The translations under genes were made by a program, and so were the position numbers. Shown one piece after another: positions 1-9,425 of a DNA stretch of 64,000 nt (the stretch's first letter is position 1; every line of letters begins with the position of its first letter). This DNA is from CALHRB01 sp964473465 (lineage in GTDB: Bacteria > Bacteroidota > Ignavibacteria > Kapaibacteriales > UBA2268): contig CAYYPE010000008.1 in the NCBI GenBank assembly GCA_964473465.1, forward strand, positions 76,836-140,835. The letters are read 5' to 3'. The notes beneath the pieces were generated by a model that was not told the origin of the DNA, did not search any database, and saw nothing but the letters and a program-made list of their open reading frames with translations.

Positions 1-1
1 A

Positions 2-580
2 AAGGAACCGATTTACGGAGGGAGCTTTAAAACACCGCAGGCTTGTTTTAGTTTTCAGGTTAATGTAGGTCTCGATGATGAGAATAAGTTCATAGTTCCT
101 ATAGGTTTTGAATATGTTTATTTTAATGCTCTGGAAAGAATTCCTGCAGCAACTCAATTAACGGTTTATCTCAGGCATTCAATTTCGGTCCCAACATTCT
201 ATACCGGTTTTCAGTATCAATTTATGAAGTTTCCACTGGCTAACGTTAAAGCATACGCCGGGTTAGAAGCCCGTGCTTCATTTGTTCAGGAAGGAGTATT
301 TTACAGGCGATTCTACTATCATGCACTTGATTCATCTTTTATTTATGAATCCAAGACAAAAGATGCTGCTACAAGATTTGGTGCAGTGGTAAGACTTGGT
401 TTTCAGGGTGAAGTGATTGATCCTTGGTTTGTTAATTTTAGTGCTGCTTATGGAGTAATGAATTTACTTGGACGAGATGATAAACGGGGCGAACTATTAA
501 CGCCTCTGACTAATTTTGAAACAAAAGAATCATTGGTTTTTAATTTTCATCTGGCTTTATTGATTCAATACAGGCTTTGA
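2..580 (+). CDS. Outer-membrane beta-barrel-like protein, 3' part
   Basis: The frame is open from base 2 to the TGA ending at 580, so this is the C-terminal 192 residues of a longer protein whose start lies outside the window. The visible part alternates polar and hydrophobic/aromatic residues in short stretches, with Gly/Asp turns, and ends in a strand running ALLIQYRL. This is how outer-membrane barrels of this phylum usually finish. No family could be named. The glycosyltransferase gene starts 4 bases downstream, so the two may be co-transcribed. The barrel call is inference from residue pattern only. Confidence 0.55.
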   Translation, partial: KEPIYGGSFKTPQACFSFQVNVGLDDENKFIVPIGFEYVYFNALERIPAATQLTVYLRHSISVPTFYTGFQYQFMKFPLANVKAYAGLEARASFVQEGVFYRRFYYHALDSSFIYESKTKDAATRFGAVVRLGFQGEVIDPWFVNFSAAYGVMNLLGRDDKRGELLTPLTNFETKESLVFNFHLALLIQYRL

Positions 581-584
581 ACTG

Positions 585-1676
585 ATGCATGATGATCTTG
601 AATTGATATATAAGAGTGATTGTTCATTTTTCAAGGGATATATCCCATGCAAACCACACAAGGAAAAAGGTGTTCATTGTGATGATTGCAACTTTTATGA
701 CCCAAAAGAAAAGATTATTCTTATCATTAAACTCGGTGCTATTGGAGATGTCATCAGGACAACCCCGCTTGTTCATAAAATCAAAAAAGAACATCCAGAC
801 GCTCTGATTTGGTGGCTCACTTATACTCCAGACATTCTTTCCTCGTTAGTGGACGCAAAATTTAAATATGATGCTGAATCAATCACAATTTTTCAGGCAA
901 CTGATTTTTATAAAATTATTAATCTTGATAAAGATCCTCAAGCAGGTGCGTTGACCCATTTACTTAGAGCCAATGAAAAATATGGTTTTACTTTTGTGAA
1001 CGGAAAACCTTCACCTTTGAATGAATTAGCTAAGCACAAATTTCTGACGGGACTTTTCGATGATGTCAGTCAGATGAACAAAAAATCCTATCTGGAAGAA
1101 ATCTTCGAAATTTGCGGATGGAAATTCAATGGCGAAGAATACATTCTCGATTGCGATCAGTTTGATGATTGGAATCTACCAAATTCTGGAAAAAAAATTA
1201 TTGGTCTAAATACAGGATGCGGAGAACGATGGGTTTCGAGGCTTTGGAAAAATGAATACTGGATTGAATTAATAAAATTGCTAAATGAAAAAGGTTATTT
1301 TCCATTACTTCTTGGTGGTTCACAGGAGGACAGCAATAATAAATACCTTTCCAAACAAAGCGGAGCTTACTATCCCGGACATTTTTCATTGAAAAAGTTT
1401 ATTTCTCTTGTTAATCAGTGCGATGTTGTTGTCTCTGCTGTTACAATGGCAATGCATATTGCGATTGGACTGAAAAAGCCATTGGTCTTGATGAATAACA
1501 TCTTTAACCCTTATGAGTTTGAGCTATACGGTAGGGGAGAAATAATTCAACCAGAGAAAGAATGCAAATGTTATTTCAGTCCAAAATGTAAGAATCCCGA
1601 TTATTTTTGCATGGATTACATTAAACCAATTACTATTTTCAACTCTATCAGTAAGATTCTTTCAAACCCGGATTAA
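585..1676 (+). CDS. Glycosyltransferase family 9 (heptosyltransferase-like) with cysteine clusters
   Basis: This is a 363-residue GT-B glycosyltransferase of the ADP-heptose:LPS heptosyltransferase family (GT9), expected at the cytoplasmic face of the inner membrane in LPS core or related glycan assembly. The N-terminal Rossmann part has IKLGAIGDVIRTTPL near residue 50. The C-terminal nucleotide-sugar half has LNTGCGERW near 210 and the MHIAIGLKKPLVL stretch near 300. Unusually, four cysteines sit at the very N-terminus (13, 22, 32, 35) and another cluster lies at the C-terminus (CKCYF...KCKN...FC). They may bind a metal. The acceptor and donor are not known. It starts 4 bases after the preceding gene and is followed by rlmD and queE on the same strand. 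Confidence 0.85.
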   Translation: MHDDLELIYKSDCSFFKGYIPCKPHKEKGVHCDDCNFYDPKEKIILIIKLGAIGDVIRTTPLVHKIKKEHPDALIWWLTYTPDILSSLVDAKFKYDAESITIFQATDFYKIINLDKDPQAGALTHLLRANEKYGFTFVNGKPSPLNELAKHKFLTGLFDDVSQMNKKSYLEEIFEICGWKFNGEEYILDCDQFDDWNLPNSGKKIIGLNTGCGERWVSRLWKNEYWIELIKLLNEKGYFPLLLGGSQEDSNNKYLSKQSGAYYPGHFSLKKFISLVNQCDVVVSAVTMAMHIAIGLKKPLVLMNNIFNPYEFELYGRGEIIQPEKECKCYFSPKCKNPDYFCMDYIKPITIFNSISKILSNPD

Positions 1677-1693
1677 AATATTTCGATTTCATT

Positions 1694-3112
1694 ATGTCTC
1701 CTTCAAACTCAAAACAATTAGTAGAGCTTAAAGTGGAATCAGCAGCTTTCACTGGTGTTGGAGTGGCAAGGCTTGATAATCTTGTCTATTTTGTTGATGG
1801 TGCAGTTCCCGGGGATATTATCAAGGCAAAGATTTTAAGAAAAAAAAAGAAACACGTAGAAGCCGCTATTGATGAACTTATCGTCCCATCAATTCACAGG
1901 ATTGAACCAAGATGCAGTCATTTTGGAGTTTGCGGCGGTTGCTCATGGCAGAATATGAATTATGAGCAACAAATTCACTGGAAGAGACAGCATGTTATTG
2001 ATGCGTTTCAGAGAATTGCAGGTTTGAATGTTGACAGATATCTCGAAACCATACCATCAGAGCAGCGTTTCTTTTACAGAAATAAAATGGAATTTTCATT
2101 CGGAGATTCAAGGTGGCTGACTGACGAGGAAATAGAAGGGGGTAATGAAATACTGAACAAAAATTTCGCTCTTGGACTTCATATTGCCGGACGATTCGAT
2201 AAAATTCTCGATATTAAGGAATGCCAGATTCAACCGGAATTTGGTAACAAAATCCTTAATATCATACGGGAAAAAGCTTCAAGTCTGGGACTGAAGGCAT
2301 ATAACCTAAGAAAACACACTGGTTTTTTAAGAAATCTGATTATCAGGTCATCTTTATATTCCTCTGAGACTATGATAATTTTGATTACTGATGCAGTCAA
2401 GGAGGAATCGGACAGGACTTTCCTAAACTGGTATTATCAGGAACTCCCGATTGAGTTACCCGAATACATATCGCTTTTACATTCCTATCATACAGGCTTT
2501 TCACCTGTCTATTATGGAGATTTTAATGTAATCAAGGGAAAAGATTTTCTTGTTGAGAAAATTGACAGGATTAAATTCAAAATATCTCCCTATTCTTTTT
2601 TTCAGACCAATAGTTATCAGCTGAACAAATTTATTAATTATATAATCAGCTCTGCGGATTTAGATAAAGAAAGCATTGTATGGGATTTATATTGCGGAGC
2701 CGGGTCAATCACTTTACCAGCATCACAAAGGGTTAAGGAGATATTCGGTTTCGAGATTTCAGAAAGCAGCATTAATGATGCAAATGTGAATAAGACAATG
2801 AATAATATACTAAATACTAATTTTTACTGCATAGACCTGCATTCAAAAGATATTTCATCGTTTATGAAAGAATTTCCAAAACCTGACAGAATAATTATTG
2901 ACCCACCACGTGCAGGTATGCACAAAAATCTTATTCAGGTAATAAAGGAAGTTTCCCCCCAAAAAATAGTCTATGTTAGCTGTAACCCTACTACACAGGC
3001 AAGGGATTGTGCAGAACTTGATGAATATTATTCTGTTAAATCCGTTACCCCTATTGATATGTTTCCACAGACTTATCATATTGAATCAGTAGCTGTTCTG
3101 GAAAGAAAATAG
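1694..3112 (+). CDS. rlmD: 23S rRNA (uracil-5-)-methyltransferase, RlmD/RumA type
   Basis: SAM-dependent RNA m5U methyltransferase of 472 residues. An N-terminal TRAM (OB-fold) segment covers about residues 5-65. The [4Fe-4S] motif C-x5-C-x2-C (CSHFGVCGGC) follows near residue 76, and a likely fourth ligand is in KECQIQ near 178. The methyltransferase core shows FFQTNSYQ, the SAM motif DLYCGAGSITL, DPPRAG, and the catalytic Cys in YVSCNPTT. Length and order fit RlmD/RlmCD. Which 23S uracil (or uracils) it methylates cannot be decided from sequence alone. It ends 4 bases before queE. Confidence 0.92.
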   Translation: MSPSNSKQLVELKVESAAFTGVGVARLDNLVYFVDGAVPGDIIKAKILRKKKKHVEAAIDELIVPSIHRIEPRCSHFGVCGGCSWQNMNYEQQIHWKRQHVIDAFQRIAGLNVDRYLETIPSEQRFFYRNKMEFSFGDSRWLTDEEIEGGNEILNKNFALGLHIAGRFDKILDIKECQIQPEFGNKILNIIREKASSLGLKAYNLRKHTGFLRNLIIRSSLYSSETMIILITDAVKEESDRTFLNWYYQELPIELPEYISLLHSYHTGFSPVYYGDFNVIKGKDFLVEKIDRIKFKISPYSFFQTNSYQLNKFINYIISSADLDKESIVWDLYCGAGSITLPASQRVKEIFGFEISESSINDANVNKTMNNILNTNFYCIDLHSKDISSFMKEFPKPDRIIIDPPRAGMHKNLIQVIKEVSPQKIVYVSCNPTTQARDCAELDEYYSVKSVTPIDMFPQTYHIESVAVLERK

Positions 3113-3116
3113 ATAT

Positions 3117-3782
3117 ATGACAAAAAATCATAAATATAACATCTCCGAAATTTTTTATTCAATTCAGGGCGAGGGTTCAAGAGTAGGTCGTCCCTGCGTG
3201 TTTATCCGGTTTCAGGGATGTGAACTGAGGTGTGAGTGGTGCGACACTCCCTATGCACTTGAAATTAAGCAGGAAGAAAAGCTGATGTCCTTAGAAGAAA
3301 TAATCAAAAGCGTTAAAAAATATAATTGTTCTTTTGTTATGTTCACCGGCGGGGAGCCTCTTTATCAAAAAGGTGTTAATCAACTGATTGAATGGTTTTG
3401 TGATAACAAATTTGAAGTAGTAATTGAAACCAACGGACATCAGTCAATAGCTGGGGTTGACAGGCGGGCAAATTTTGTAATGGATATTAAATGCCCGGGC
3501 TCGGCAATGCAAAAATTTAACAATTATGACAATTTTAAGTATCTGAAAAAAACAGATGAAGTGAAATTTGTTATAAAAAACAGGGATGATTTCGATTTTG
3601 CTATTGAAATAATTAAAAATTATAATCTTAACGGAATAGTTGATAATATTTTGTTTTCCCCGGTATTTGGAGAGCTTGAACCCGTAATTCTTGCCGGATG
3701 GATTTTGGATTCAAAAAAGAATATCAGGATGCAATTACAAATTCATAAATTTATCTGGCATCCAAATAAAAGGGGGGTATAA
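3117..3782 (+). CDS. queE: 7-carboxy-7-deazaguanine synthase
   Basis: Radical SAM enzyme of 221 residues. It converts 6-carboxytetrahydropterin to 7-carboxy-7-deazaguanine in the queuosine/preQ0 pathway. The N-terminus carries YSIQGEG followed by GRPCVFIRFQGC, and the cluster-binding C-x3-C-x2-C is CELRCEWC. MFTGGEP (glycine-rich SAM-binding loop), ETNG and the basic tail IQIHKFIWHP match QueE. It starts 4 bases after the rlmD stop and ends 1 base before the convergent batC stop. No other queuosine gene is in the window. Confidence 0.93.
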   Translation: MTKNHKYNISEIFYSIQGEGSRVGRPCVFIRFQGCELRCEWCDTPYALEIKQEEKLMSLEEIIKSVKKYNCSFVMFTGGEPLYQKGVNQLIEWFCDNKFEVVIETNGHQSIAGVDRRANFVMDIKCPGSAMQKFNNYDNFKYLKKTDEVKFVIKNRDDFDFAIEIIKNYNLNGIVDNILFSPVFGELEPVILAGWILDSKKNIRMQLQIHKFIWHPNKRGV

Positions 3783-3783
3783 C

Positions 3784-4518
3784 TCACCACTTTTTCTGAA
3801 GATTGCGATTACCGCTCGGAACTAACTGTTTACGAACATCTTTCTGAACTTTTTTCTCATCGTTTCTGATTGCGTTAAGCATTCTTTGGGCATCTTCCTT
3901 TGAAATTTTTGGTTGTTGCTGTTCTTTTCGATTTTTGTCTTGCTTGTCTTTCTCGTTCTGATTATCTGCTTGTGATTGTTGATTGTCCTTATTCTTATCT
4001 TTATTCTGGTCTTGCTTGTTCTGGTCTTGTTTTTGGTCTTTATTATCTTGGTTTTGTTGATTTTTTTGATTTTTCTGCTGCTGTTGTTCCTGAATAAGCA
4101 TTTTCTTAGCATATTCAAGATTATATTTAGTATCAAGGTCATCAGGTTTAAGGCGAAGCGACTTTTTGTAAGCATCAATACTTTCAGGATATTTTTTTGC
4201 TTTGAGCAGAGAGTTCCCAAGATTGTGATAAGCTTTTGCAAGGACTTCCTTGTCAATATTTTGATTTGAGAGATTTTGATAAATATTTCCAGATTCCTCG
4301 AACCGACCTTGTTTGTAAAGAGAATTGGCAAGATTAAAATTAGCTTTTAAAGAGTTGCTATCAGTTTCCAGAGCTTTTTTATATTGAACTTCGGCATCAA
4401 TGTATTTTTCGTCCTTGTAGCATTTATTACCCTCACGGATAAATTTTTTAGGTGATTCACAAAAGGCATTGTGATAGAAGAGAGCTGAAAATAATAAAAT
4501 CAAGATAAAAAATTTCAT
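3784..4518 (-). CDS. batC: BatC-like TPR protein
   Basis: Protein of 244 residues from the ATG at 4518. An upstream TTG at 4542 would overlap batB; the ATG lies 4 bases past the batB stop with AGGA just before it. It has an N-terminal hydrophobic signal segment (KFFILILLFSALFY) and about three TPR repeats (residues 20-145, with the KAKKYPESIDAYKKSLRLKPDD unit clear). A roughly 60-residue linker made almost only of Q, N, K and D follows, then a conserved-looking tail (DAQRMLNAIRNDEKKVQKDV). This architecture, together with its partner batB, matches BatC of the Bacteroides aerotolerance (Bat) operon, whose molecular function is not settled. The low-complexity DNA gives long spurious open frames on the other strand. 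Confidence 0.85.
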   Translation of the reverse strand: MKFFILILLFSALFYHNAFCESPKKFIREGNKCYKDEKYIDAEVQYKKALETDSNSLKANFNLANSLYKQGRFEESGNIYQNLSNQNIDKEVLAKAYHNLGNSLLKAKKYPESIDAYKKSLRLKPDDLDTKYNLEYAKKMLIQEQQQQKNQKNQQNQDNKDQKQDQNKQDQNKDKNKDNQQSQADNQNEKDKQDKNRKEQQQPKISKEDAQRMLNAIRNDEKKVQKDVRKQLVPSGNRNLQKKW

Positions 4519-4522
4519 TTTC

Positions 4523-5563
4523 CTAAGTCCTTTTTGTTTCAAATAGTTTAAGTGATTCTATGAATTTATTCTTTCGCTCGGAAAAAAGAATTTCAATTAA
4601 CAGAAAAATAAAAGCCAGACCGAATAAATACTGGTATCTGTCCTCATAATCCACATACAGTTTTGTTTCGAATTCTTTTTTGTCGAGACCGGTAACAAGA
4701 GAAATAATGTTTTCCAATTCAGGTTCGCTGTCGCCAGTTGGTAAAAACTGACCTTTTCCTGCGGCAGCAATTTGCTGAAGCATTGTTGGGTCGTATTTTG
4801 TGATGACAACATTACCATCTCTATCTTTTAAATACCCAGATAAAGAGCCATTATTATAAATTGGGACAGGGGCACCGGTAGTTGTTCCCATTCCAATAGT
4901 ATATACCACAAAGTTTTTTTCAGCTGCTCTGGAAGCTTCAGAGACAGCGTCATCCTCGTGATTTTCGCCATCTGAAATAATTATGAGGGCTTTTCGGCGA
5001 TTGTCATTTTCCTTGAATTGCTCGCTTGCTAATTCGATTGCATGTCCAATTGCAGTTCCTTGAGCGGGTATGAGTTCAGGTTCAGTGAAGCCAAGAAAAA
5101 GCTTAGCTGCAGAATAATCAGTAGTTAGGGGGAGTTGAACAAAAGCATCGCCGGCGAAAACAATAATTCCGATTCTGTCATTTTCCAGCTTGTCAATCAG
5201 TTTGCTAATCATTTGCTTGGCTCGTTCAAGGCGATTTGGCTTTATGTCTTCTGCTCGCATACTGTTTGATATATCCAGAGCAATAATTACATCCACACCT
5301 TCACGTTTTGCTTCGGATAACCTCGTTCCTATCTGGGGATTTGCTAAACCAAAGATTAGAGACAAAAGTGATAAAAGCAGCAATATGATTTTAATATAGC
5401 TCTTGTATTGCGAAAATTCAGGATGTAAGGTTTTCAGGAGTTCTGGGTTACCGAATTTTTTGAGCGAAGCTATTCTCATCCTGCGATTAATCAGAAAAAC
5501 AAGAAAAATCACAGGAATTAAAATCAGTGCATATAAAAATTCAATATTTTCGAATCTGAACAT
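4523..5563 (-). CDS. batB: BatB-like membrane protein with von Willebrand factor A domain
   Basis: The protein is 346 residues from the ATG at 5563 (a TTG at 5587 is in frame but less likely). Two N-terminal membrane segments (about residues 8-25 and 50-70) are followed by a cytosolic/periplasmic VWA domain. Its metal-ion site DISNS is intact, and it carries the BatB-typical stretches SMRAEDIKPNRLERAKQ and IVFAGDAFVQLPLT. A further membrane segment lies near the C-terminus. It is co-transcribed with batC. BatA and the MoxR ATPase of the full operon are absent here; the upstream gene is divergent and unrelated. Confidence 0.88.
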   Translation of the reverse strand: MFRFENIEFLYALILIPVIFLVFLINRRMRIASLKKFGNPELLKTLHPEFSQYKSYIKIILLLLSLLSLIFGLANPQIGTRLSEAKREGVDVIIALDISNSMRAEDIKPNRLERAKQMISKLIDKLENDRIGIIVFAGDAFVQLPLTTDYSAAKLFLGFTEPELIPAQGTAIGHAIELASEQFKENDNRRKALIIISDGENHEDDAVSEASRAAEKNFVVYTIGMGTTTGAPVPIYNNGSLSGYLKDRDGNVVITKYDPTMLQQIAAAGKGQFLPTGDSEPELENIISLVTGLDKKEFETKLYVDYEDRYQYLFGLAFIFLLIEILFSERKNKFIESLKLFETKRT

Positions 5564-5802
5564 AAATATTGCTATTATTTTTAACAACGGTTGAGACGAA
5601 ACGCTGATTTGTTTATGTTATTTTTCAAAGATTTAGAAAGCACTTGAGCTATAGATGATCAATTCAGCGGAAATAGTTTTCGTTTTTATTAATCAGCCAT
5701 TATTAATCAAATAGTTGAATTAAATTTATGTCTTTAAATTTGTTATACTTATAATAATTTAATTTAAAATATTATAAAATTGATAAAAATATTATTTTTG
5801 TT

Positions 5803-6771
5803 TTGATTGTGTTAATTAATAATAATAACATTGGATTGATTTTGAAGTATTTTTTTTCTGTGCTGATTTTTTTGTTCTTCACGGTATATAAGATATCGTT
5901 CTCCTCGTCTCAGGACAAGATATATCAATCCAAGATAAAATTTTTCAAACCAGTAATTACTGAACTTATCAGGCGTGGTGCTGACACAAATTTTATTTAT
6001 TCACTGCTTGCTGATTCGAAGACTCAATTCAATGAACGATTTGTAAAAATTAATGTTACAGGTTATCTTACCAAAACAGATTATTCGCAAAATTATAACA
6101 GGGCTTCGGTTAAATCTTCGAACGAATTTTTGCAGCAATATATTGATTTATTGACCAAATGTGAGAAGATTTATAAAGTGCCTAAGGAAATAATTGCAGC
6201 TATTATATGGATTGAGACAAAAAACGGAAAATTTCTTGGCAATAACCATATCCCGAGTGTTTTCCTTAGCACTGCACTTGCCGAAGAGCAGTATTTTATT
6301 GACCTGAATATAAAAATAATGAAAGAAAATTTCAAGGGCAATGATGACGAGAGATACCAGCTTGAACAAAAGATTATTAAAAGAGCAGGAATAAAATCGA
6401 ATTGGGCAATGAATGAACTTTTAGCCTTAGAAAAAATGAGCCAGATATCACCTGTGCCAGTAAATGATCTGTCGGGTTCGTGGGCAGGGGCTTTCGGAAT
6501 ACCGCAATTTTTACCTTCGAGTTATATTAAGTGGGCTGTGGACGGAAACGGCGACGGAATTGTTAATCTATTTACGTTCGAAGATGCAATTTTTAGTGTT
6601 GCAAATTATCTCAGGGAAAATGGCTGGGGGCAGTCACCTGAATCTCAGCGTGCTGCTGTTTTCCTCTATAACAATAGCACTGACTATGTTGATGCAGTTT
6701 TTAAATTAGCCAGCAGACTAAGGCAACTCAATCAGGTTGAAACTGATTCAATAAATGTAATTCAACAGTAA
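5803..6771 (+). CDS. Lytic murein transglycosylase, MltB/SLT_2-like
   Basis: Exported peptidoglycan lytic transglycosylase of about 320 residues. After an N-terminal hydrophobic segment (YFFSVLIFLFFTVYKISF) the domain has IIAAIIWIETKNGKFLGN, where the Glu is the likely catalytic acid. The signature AGAFGIPQFLPSSYIKWAVDGNGDG and the FEDAIFSVANYLRENGW segment are both typical of the MltB family. No ATG precedes the signal segment. The start is therefore TTG at 5803 or a GTG/TTG shortly after, and is uncertain. It is divergent from batB. Confidence 0.82.
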   Translation: MIVLINNNNIGLILKYFFSVLIFLFFTVYKISFSSSQDKIYQSKIKFFKPVITELIRRGADTNFIYSLLADSKTQFNERFVKINVTGYLTKTDYSQNYNRASVKSSNEFLQQYIDLLTKCEKIYKVPKEIIAAIIWIETKNGKFLGNNHIPSVFLSTALAEEQYFIDLNIKIMKENFKGNDDERYQLEQKIIKRAGIKSNWAMNELLALEKMSQISPVPVNDLSGSWAGAFGIPQFLPSSYIKWAVDGNGDGIVNLFTFEDAIFSVANYLRENGWGQSPESQRAAVFLYNNSTDYVDAVFKLASRLRQLNQVETDSINVIQQ

Positions 6772-6772
6772 A

Positions 6773-9271
6773 CTACTTACTTCTCGGTTTCTTACCCTGT
6801 TTTTCATTTTTCTCTTCGTTTCTGAAAACATAGGGCAGTGCTTCATTAATGTGAGCCACGGGAATGATATTCATATCTTTTTTGACAAGTTCATTAATAT
6901 CCTCAATATCCCGTTCGTTGTCTTTTGGGATAATGACGGTCATAATGCCGACACGTCTGGCAGCTAAAAGTTTTTCGTTCAGACCTCCTATGGGCAAAAT
7001 ATTACCTCTAAGAGTAATTTCGCCAGTCATAGCAACGTCACCTCTAACTTTTCTACCAGAAGCGGCAGAAATAAGAGCAACAGTAATTGTTATACCTGCA
7101 GAAGGTCCATCTTTGGGAATTGCACCTTCGGGAACATGAATATGAATTTCTTTCTTTCGGTAAAAATCTTCGGGAATTGACAATAATTCAGTATTTGAGC
7201 GAACATAAGAAAGTGCAGCTCTTGCGGATTCTTTCATAACCTCACCAAGTTTTCCTGTCAAAGTTAATCGTTCCTGACCTGGCATCATAGTTACTTCAAT
7301 CGGGAGAATATCACCACCGACTGACGTCCATGCTAAACCAGTAGCGACGCCAACTTTATCCTGAAGGTCTTCTTTCTTATCCTTGAATTTAGGTGCTTTA
7401 AGAAGTTCTTCGACTTTTACTTCATCAATGATAAATGATTTTTTCTTGATTGATTTTTTAAAATCTGGGTTATCTTTAAGTATTTCACGCAAAGAATTTT
7501 CTTCGCCGTTTGATTTGCTTTTTCGCTGTTTATCATAATCCTGAACTATATTTTTAGCAATTTTACGCAGAAGAGATGATAATTCTCTCTCAAGATTTCT
7601 AACCCCGGACTCTCGTGTGTATTGTCTTATGACCTTGTTAATAGCTTCATCAGTAATTTTGATATTGATATTATCAAGACCAAACTCGGATAGAAGTTTC
7701 GGTATTATATGCTTTTTAGCTATTTGAAGTTTTTCGGGTTCAAGGTAGCTGTTCAATTCAATAATTTCCATTCTGTCCTGCAGAGGAAGTGGAATCTCAT
7801 AGCGGACATTTGCGGTTGTGATAAACAGAACATTGGATAAATCATAATCAACTTCGATGTAATGATCGTTAAAGGCAATATTTTGCTCAGGGTCAAGAAC
7901 TTCGAGCAGGGCGGCCGAAGGATCTCCACGAAAATCCATAGACATTTTATCGACTTCATCGAGAAGGATCACGGGATTTATTGTTCCTGCTTTTTTCATA
8001 GCCTGAATTATTTTGCCGGGCATTGCACCGATATAAGTTCTTCTATGTCCCCTTATTTCGGCTTCGTCACGGACACCTCCGAGCGAAAAGCGGACAAATT
8101 TACGTCCCAATGCTCTTGCGATTGAACGCCCAAGAGAAGTTTTACCAACTCCCGGCGGACCAACGAAACATAAAATCTGCCTTTTCAACGTCCCGGCAAG
8201 GTTGAGAACAGCAATGAATTCGAGTATTCTTTCTTTTGGTTTTTCGAGGTCATAGTGGTCTTCGTCAAGAATTTTCCTGACGTGTTCAATATCGAGATTG
8301 TCTTCAGTTTTTGTTTTCCATGGTAAGGAAGTAAGGATTTCGAGGTAAGTTCTATTCACAGAAAACTCAGGAGACATAGTAGGAGTTTTCTTGAGTCTTT
8401 CGAATTCTTCGTAAGCTTTATTTTTTACCATCTCGGGCATAGCTGCTTTCTCGATTGCTTCCTTGATAGCCGCTAGTTCAGGCAGGGACTCTTCATCTTC
8501 ACCCAATTCTTGTTGCAAGGCTCTGATTTGTTCCTGAATAAAGAATTTCTTCTGTGTTTTATGAATTGTATCCTGAACTTTTGAATCAATTTCATCTTCG
8601 AGCTTTAGTAATTCAAGTTCGGCTGAGATTATCTTAGCTAATTCAAAATACTGCTCTTTCAGGTTAGTTTTTTCAAGGATAACCTGCTTGACTTCAACTT
8701 TTTGCTGAACATTTGCAGCGGCAAAGAAAAGTTTCCGGACAGGGTCATTAATATTTTCGTAAGCTCCGATAATATCGGGCGGTAGATTTCTGTTTTCTTT
8801 AACATACTGAATAAAAAGCTCTGAGGTGTGTCTCATTGTAGCTTCGAGTTCTTTGTCACCCTCAACATAATGAATGGGAAGTTGAGAAATTTCCGCGGAA
8901 AGATAATCTGTGCTTTTTTTAGGTTTCTTGATTTTTGATTGAAAAATTCCCTCAACAAGCACCTTGACCAGATTGTTTGGTAACCTCAAAAGTTGTATTA
9001 TTCTAGCTGTTGTTCCGTATTGATATATATCATCGAAGGTTGGTTCCTCGATTGCGGAATTTCTCTGGGCGGTAACAAATATGAATTTTTCCTTATCTAC
9101 TGCTTCTGCAACAGCTCTAAGAGATGAGGCTCGTCCGATGAGCACGGGAAAAATCATATATGGAAATATTATAATGTCTCTTAAGGGTAATATATTAAGG
9201 GTTTTTGGTATTGAAACATTAAGTTTATTTGCTATATCTAATTTTAAAAGCGATTCATCAAAGTTATCCAT
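6773..9271 (-). CDS. lon: ATP-dependent protease La
   Basis: Cytosolic AAA+ serine protease of 832 residues, slightly longer than most Lon proteins. The order is an N-terminal LON substrate domain (about 25-225), a coiled-coil linker (FFIQEQIRALQQELGEDEE), an AAA+ module with Walker A GPPGVGKTS and Walker B ILLDEVDKM, and a C-terminal protease domain. The catalytic dyad is Ser724 (DGPSAG) and Lys767 (LNEKLLAA), 43 residues apart as in E. coli Lon. A charged K-rich tail follows. It converges with the transglycosylase gene and stands alone with its own upstream AT-rich promoter region. Confidence 0.97.
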   Translation of the reverse strand: MDNFDESLLKLDIANKLNVSIPKTLNILPLRDIIIFPYMIFPVLIGRASSLRAVAEAVDKEKFIFVTAQRNSAIEEPTFDDIYQYGTTARIIQLLRLPNNLVKVLVEGIFQSKIKKPKKSTDYLSAEISQLPIHYVEGDKELEATMRHTSELFIQYVKENRNLPPDIIGAYENINDPVRKLFFAAANVQQKVEVKQVILEKTNLKEQYFELAKIISAELELLKLEDEIDSKVQDTIHKTQKKFFIQEQIRALQQELGEDEESLPELAAIKEAIEKAAMPEMVKNKAYEEFERLKKTPTMSPEFSVNRTYLEILTSLPWKTKTEDNLDIEHVRKILDEDHYDLEKPKERILEFIAVLNLAGTLKRQILCFVGPPGVGKTSLGRSIARALGRKFVRFSLGGVRDEAEIRGHRRTYIGAMPGKIIQAMKKAGTINPVILLDEVDKMSMDFRGDPSAALLEVLDPEQNIAFNDHYIEVDYDLSNVLFITTANVRYEIPLPLQDRMEIIELNSYLEPEKLQIAKKHIIPKLLSEFGLDNINIKITDEAINKVIRQYTRESGVRNLERELSSLLRKIAKNIVQDYDKQRKSKSNGEENSLREILKDNPDFKKSIKKKSFIIDEVKVEELLKAPKFKDKKEDLQDKVGVATGLAWTSVGGDILPIEVTMMPGQERLTLTGKLGEVMKESARAALSYVRSNTELLSIPEDFYRKKEIHIHVPEGAIPKDGPSAGITITVALISAASGRKVRGDVAMTGEITLRGNILPIGGLNEKLLAARRVGIMTVIIPKDNERDIEDINELVKKDMNIIPVAHINEALPYVFRNEEKNEKQGKKPRSK

Positions 9272-9370
9272 ATTCTTTCGTATTGACCTATTATTTAATA
9301 ATATTAAAAATTATATAAATTACACGTTAAAATTATTAGATTGTTTTATTAAGGATAGATTAAAAAATAA

Positions 9371-9403
9371 AAAACCATCGGCTTAAATATAGAACCGATG
9401 GTT
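9371..9403 (-). terminator. Rho-independent terminator of the 143-residue exported protein gene
   Basis: Perfect 10-bp inverted repeat AAACCATCGG (9371-9380) / CCGATGGTTT (9394-9403) with a 13-base loop. It is flanked by A on one side and T on the other, so it can work in either direction. Read on the minus strand it lies 22 bases past the stop of the 9426-9857 gene and is followed by a T-rich tract. It also separates that gene from lon. Confidence 0.8.
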
Positions 9404-9425
9404 TTTATATGAAATATTTAATAAA

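Noticed and set aside
3900..4331. Long open frames in several frames across the batC region on both strands
   Set aside because: They come from the low-complexity Q/N/K-rich linker of batC (repeated CAA/AAA/AAT codons). The encoded residues are low-complexity with no start signals, and the batC frame itself has TPR homology.
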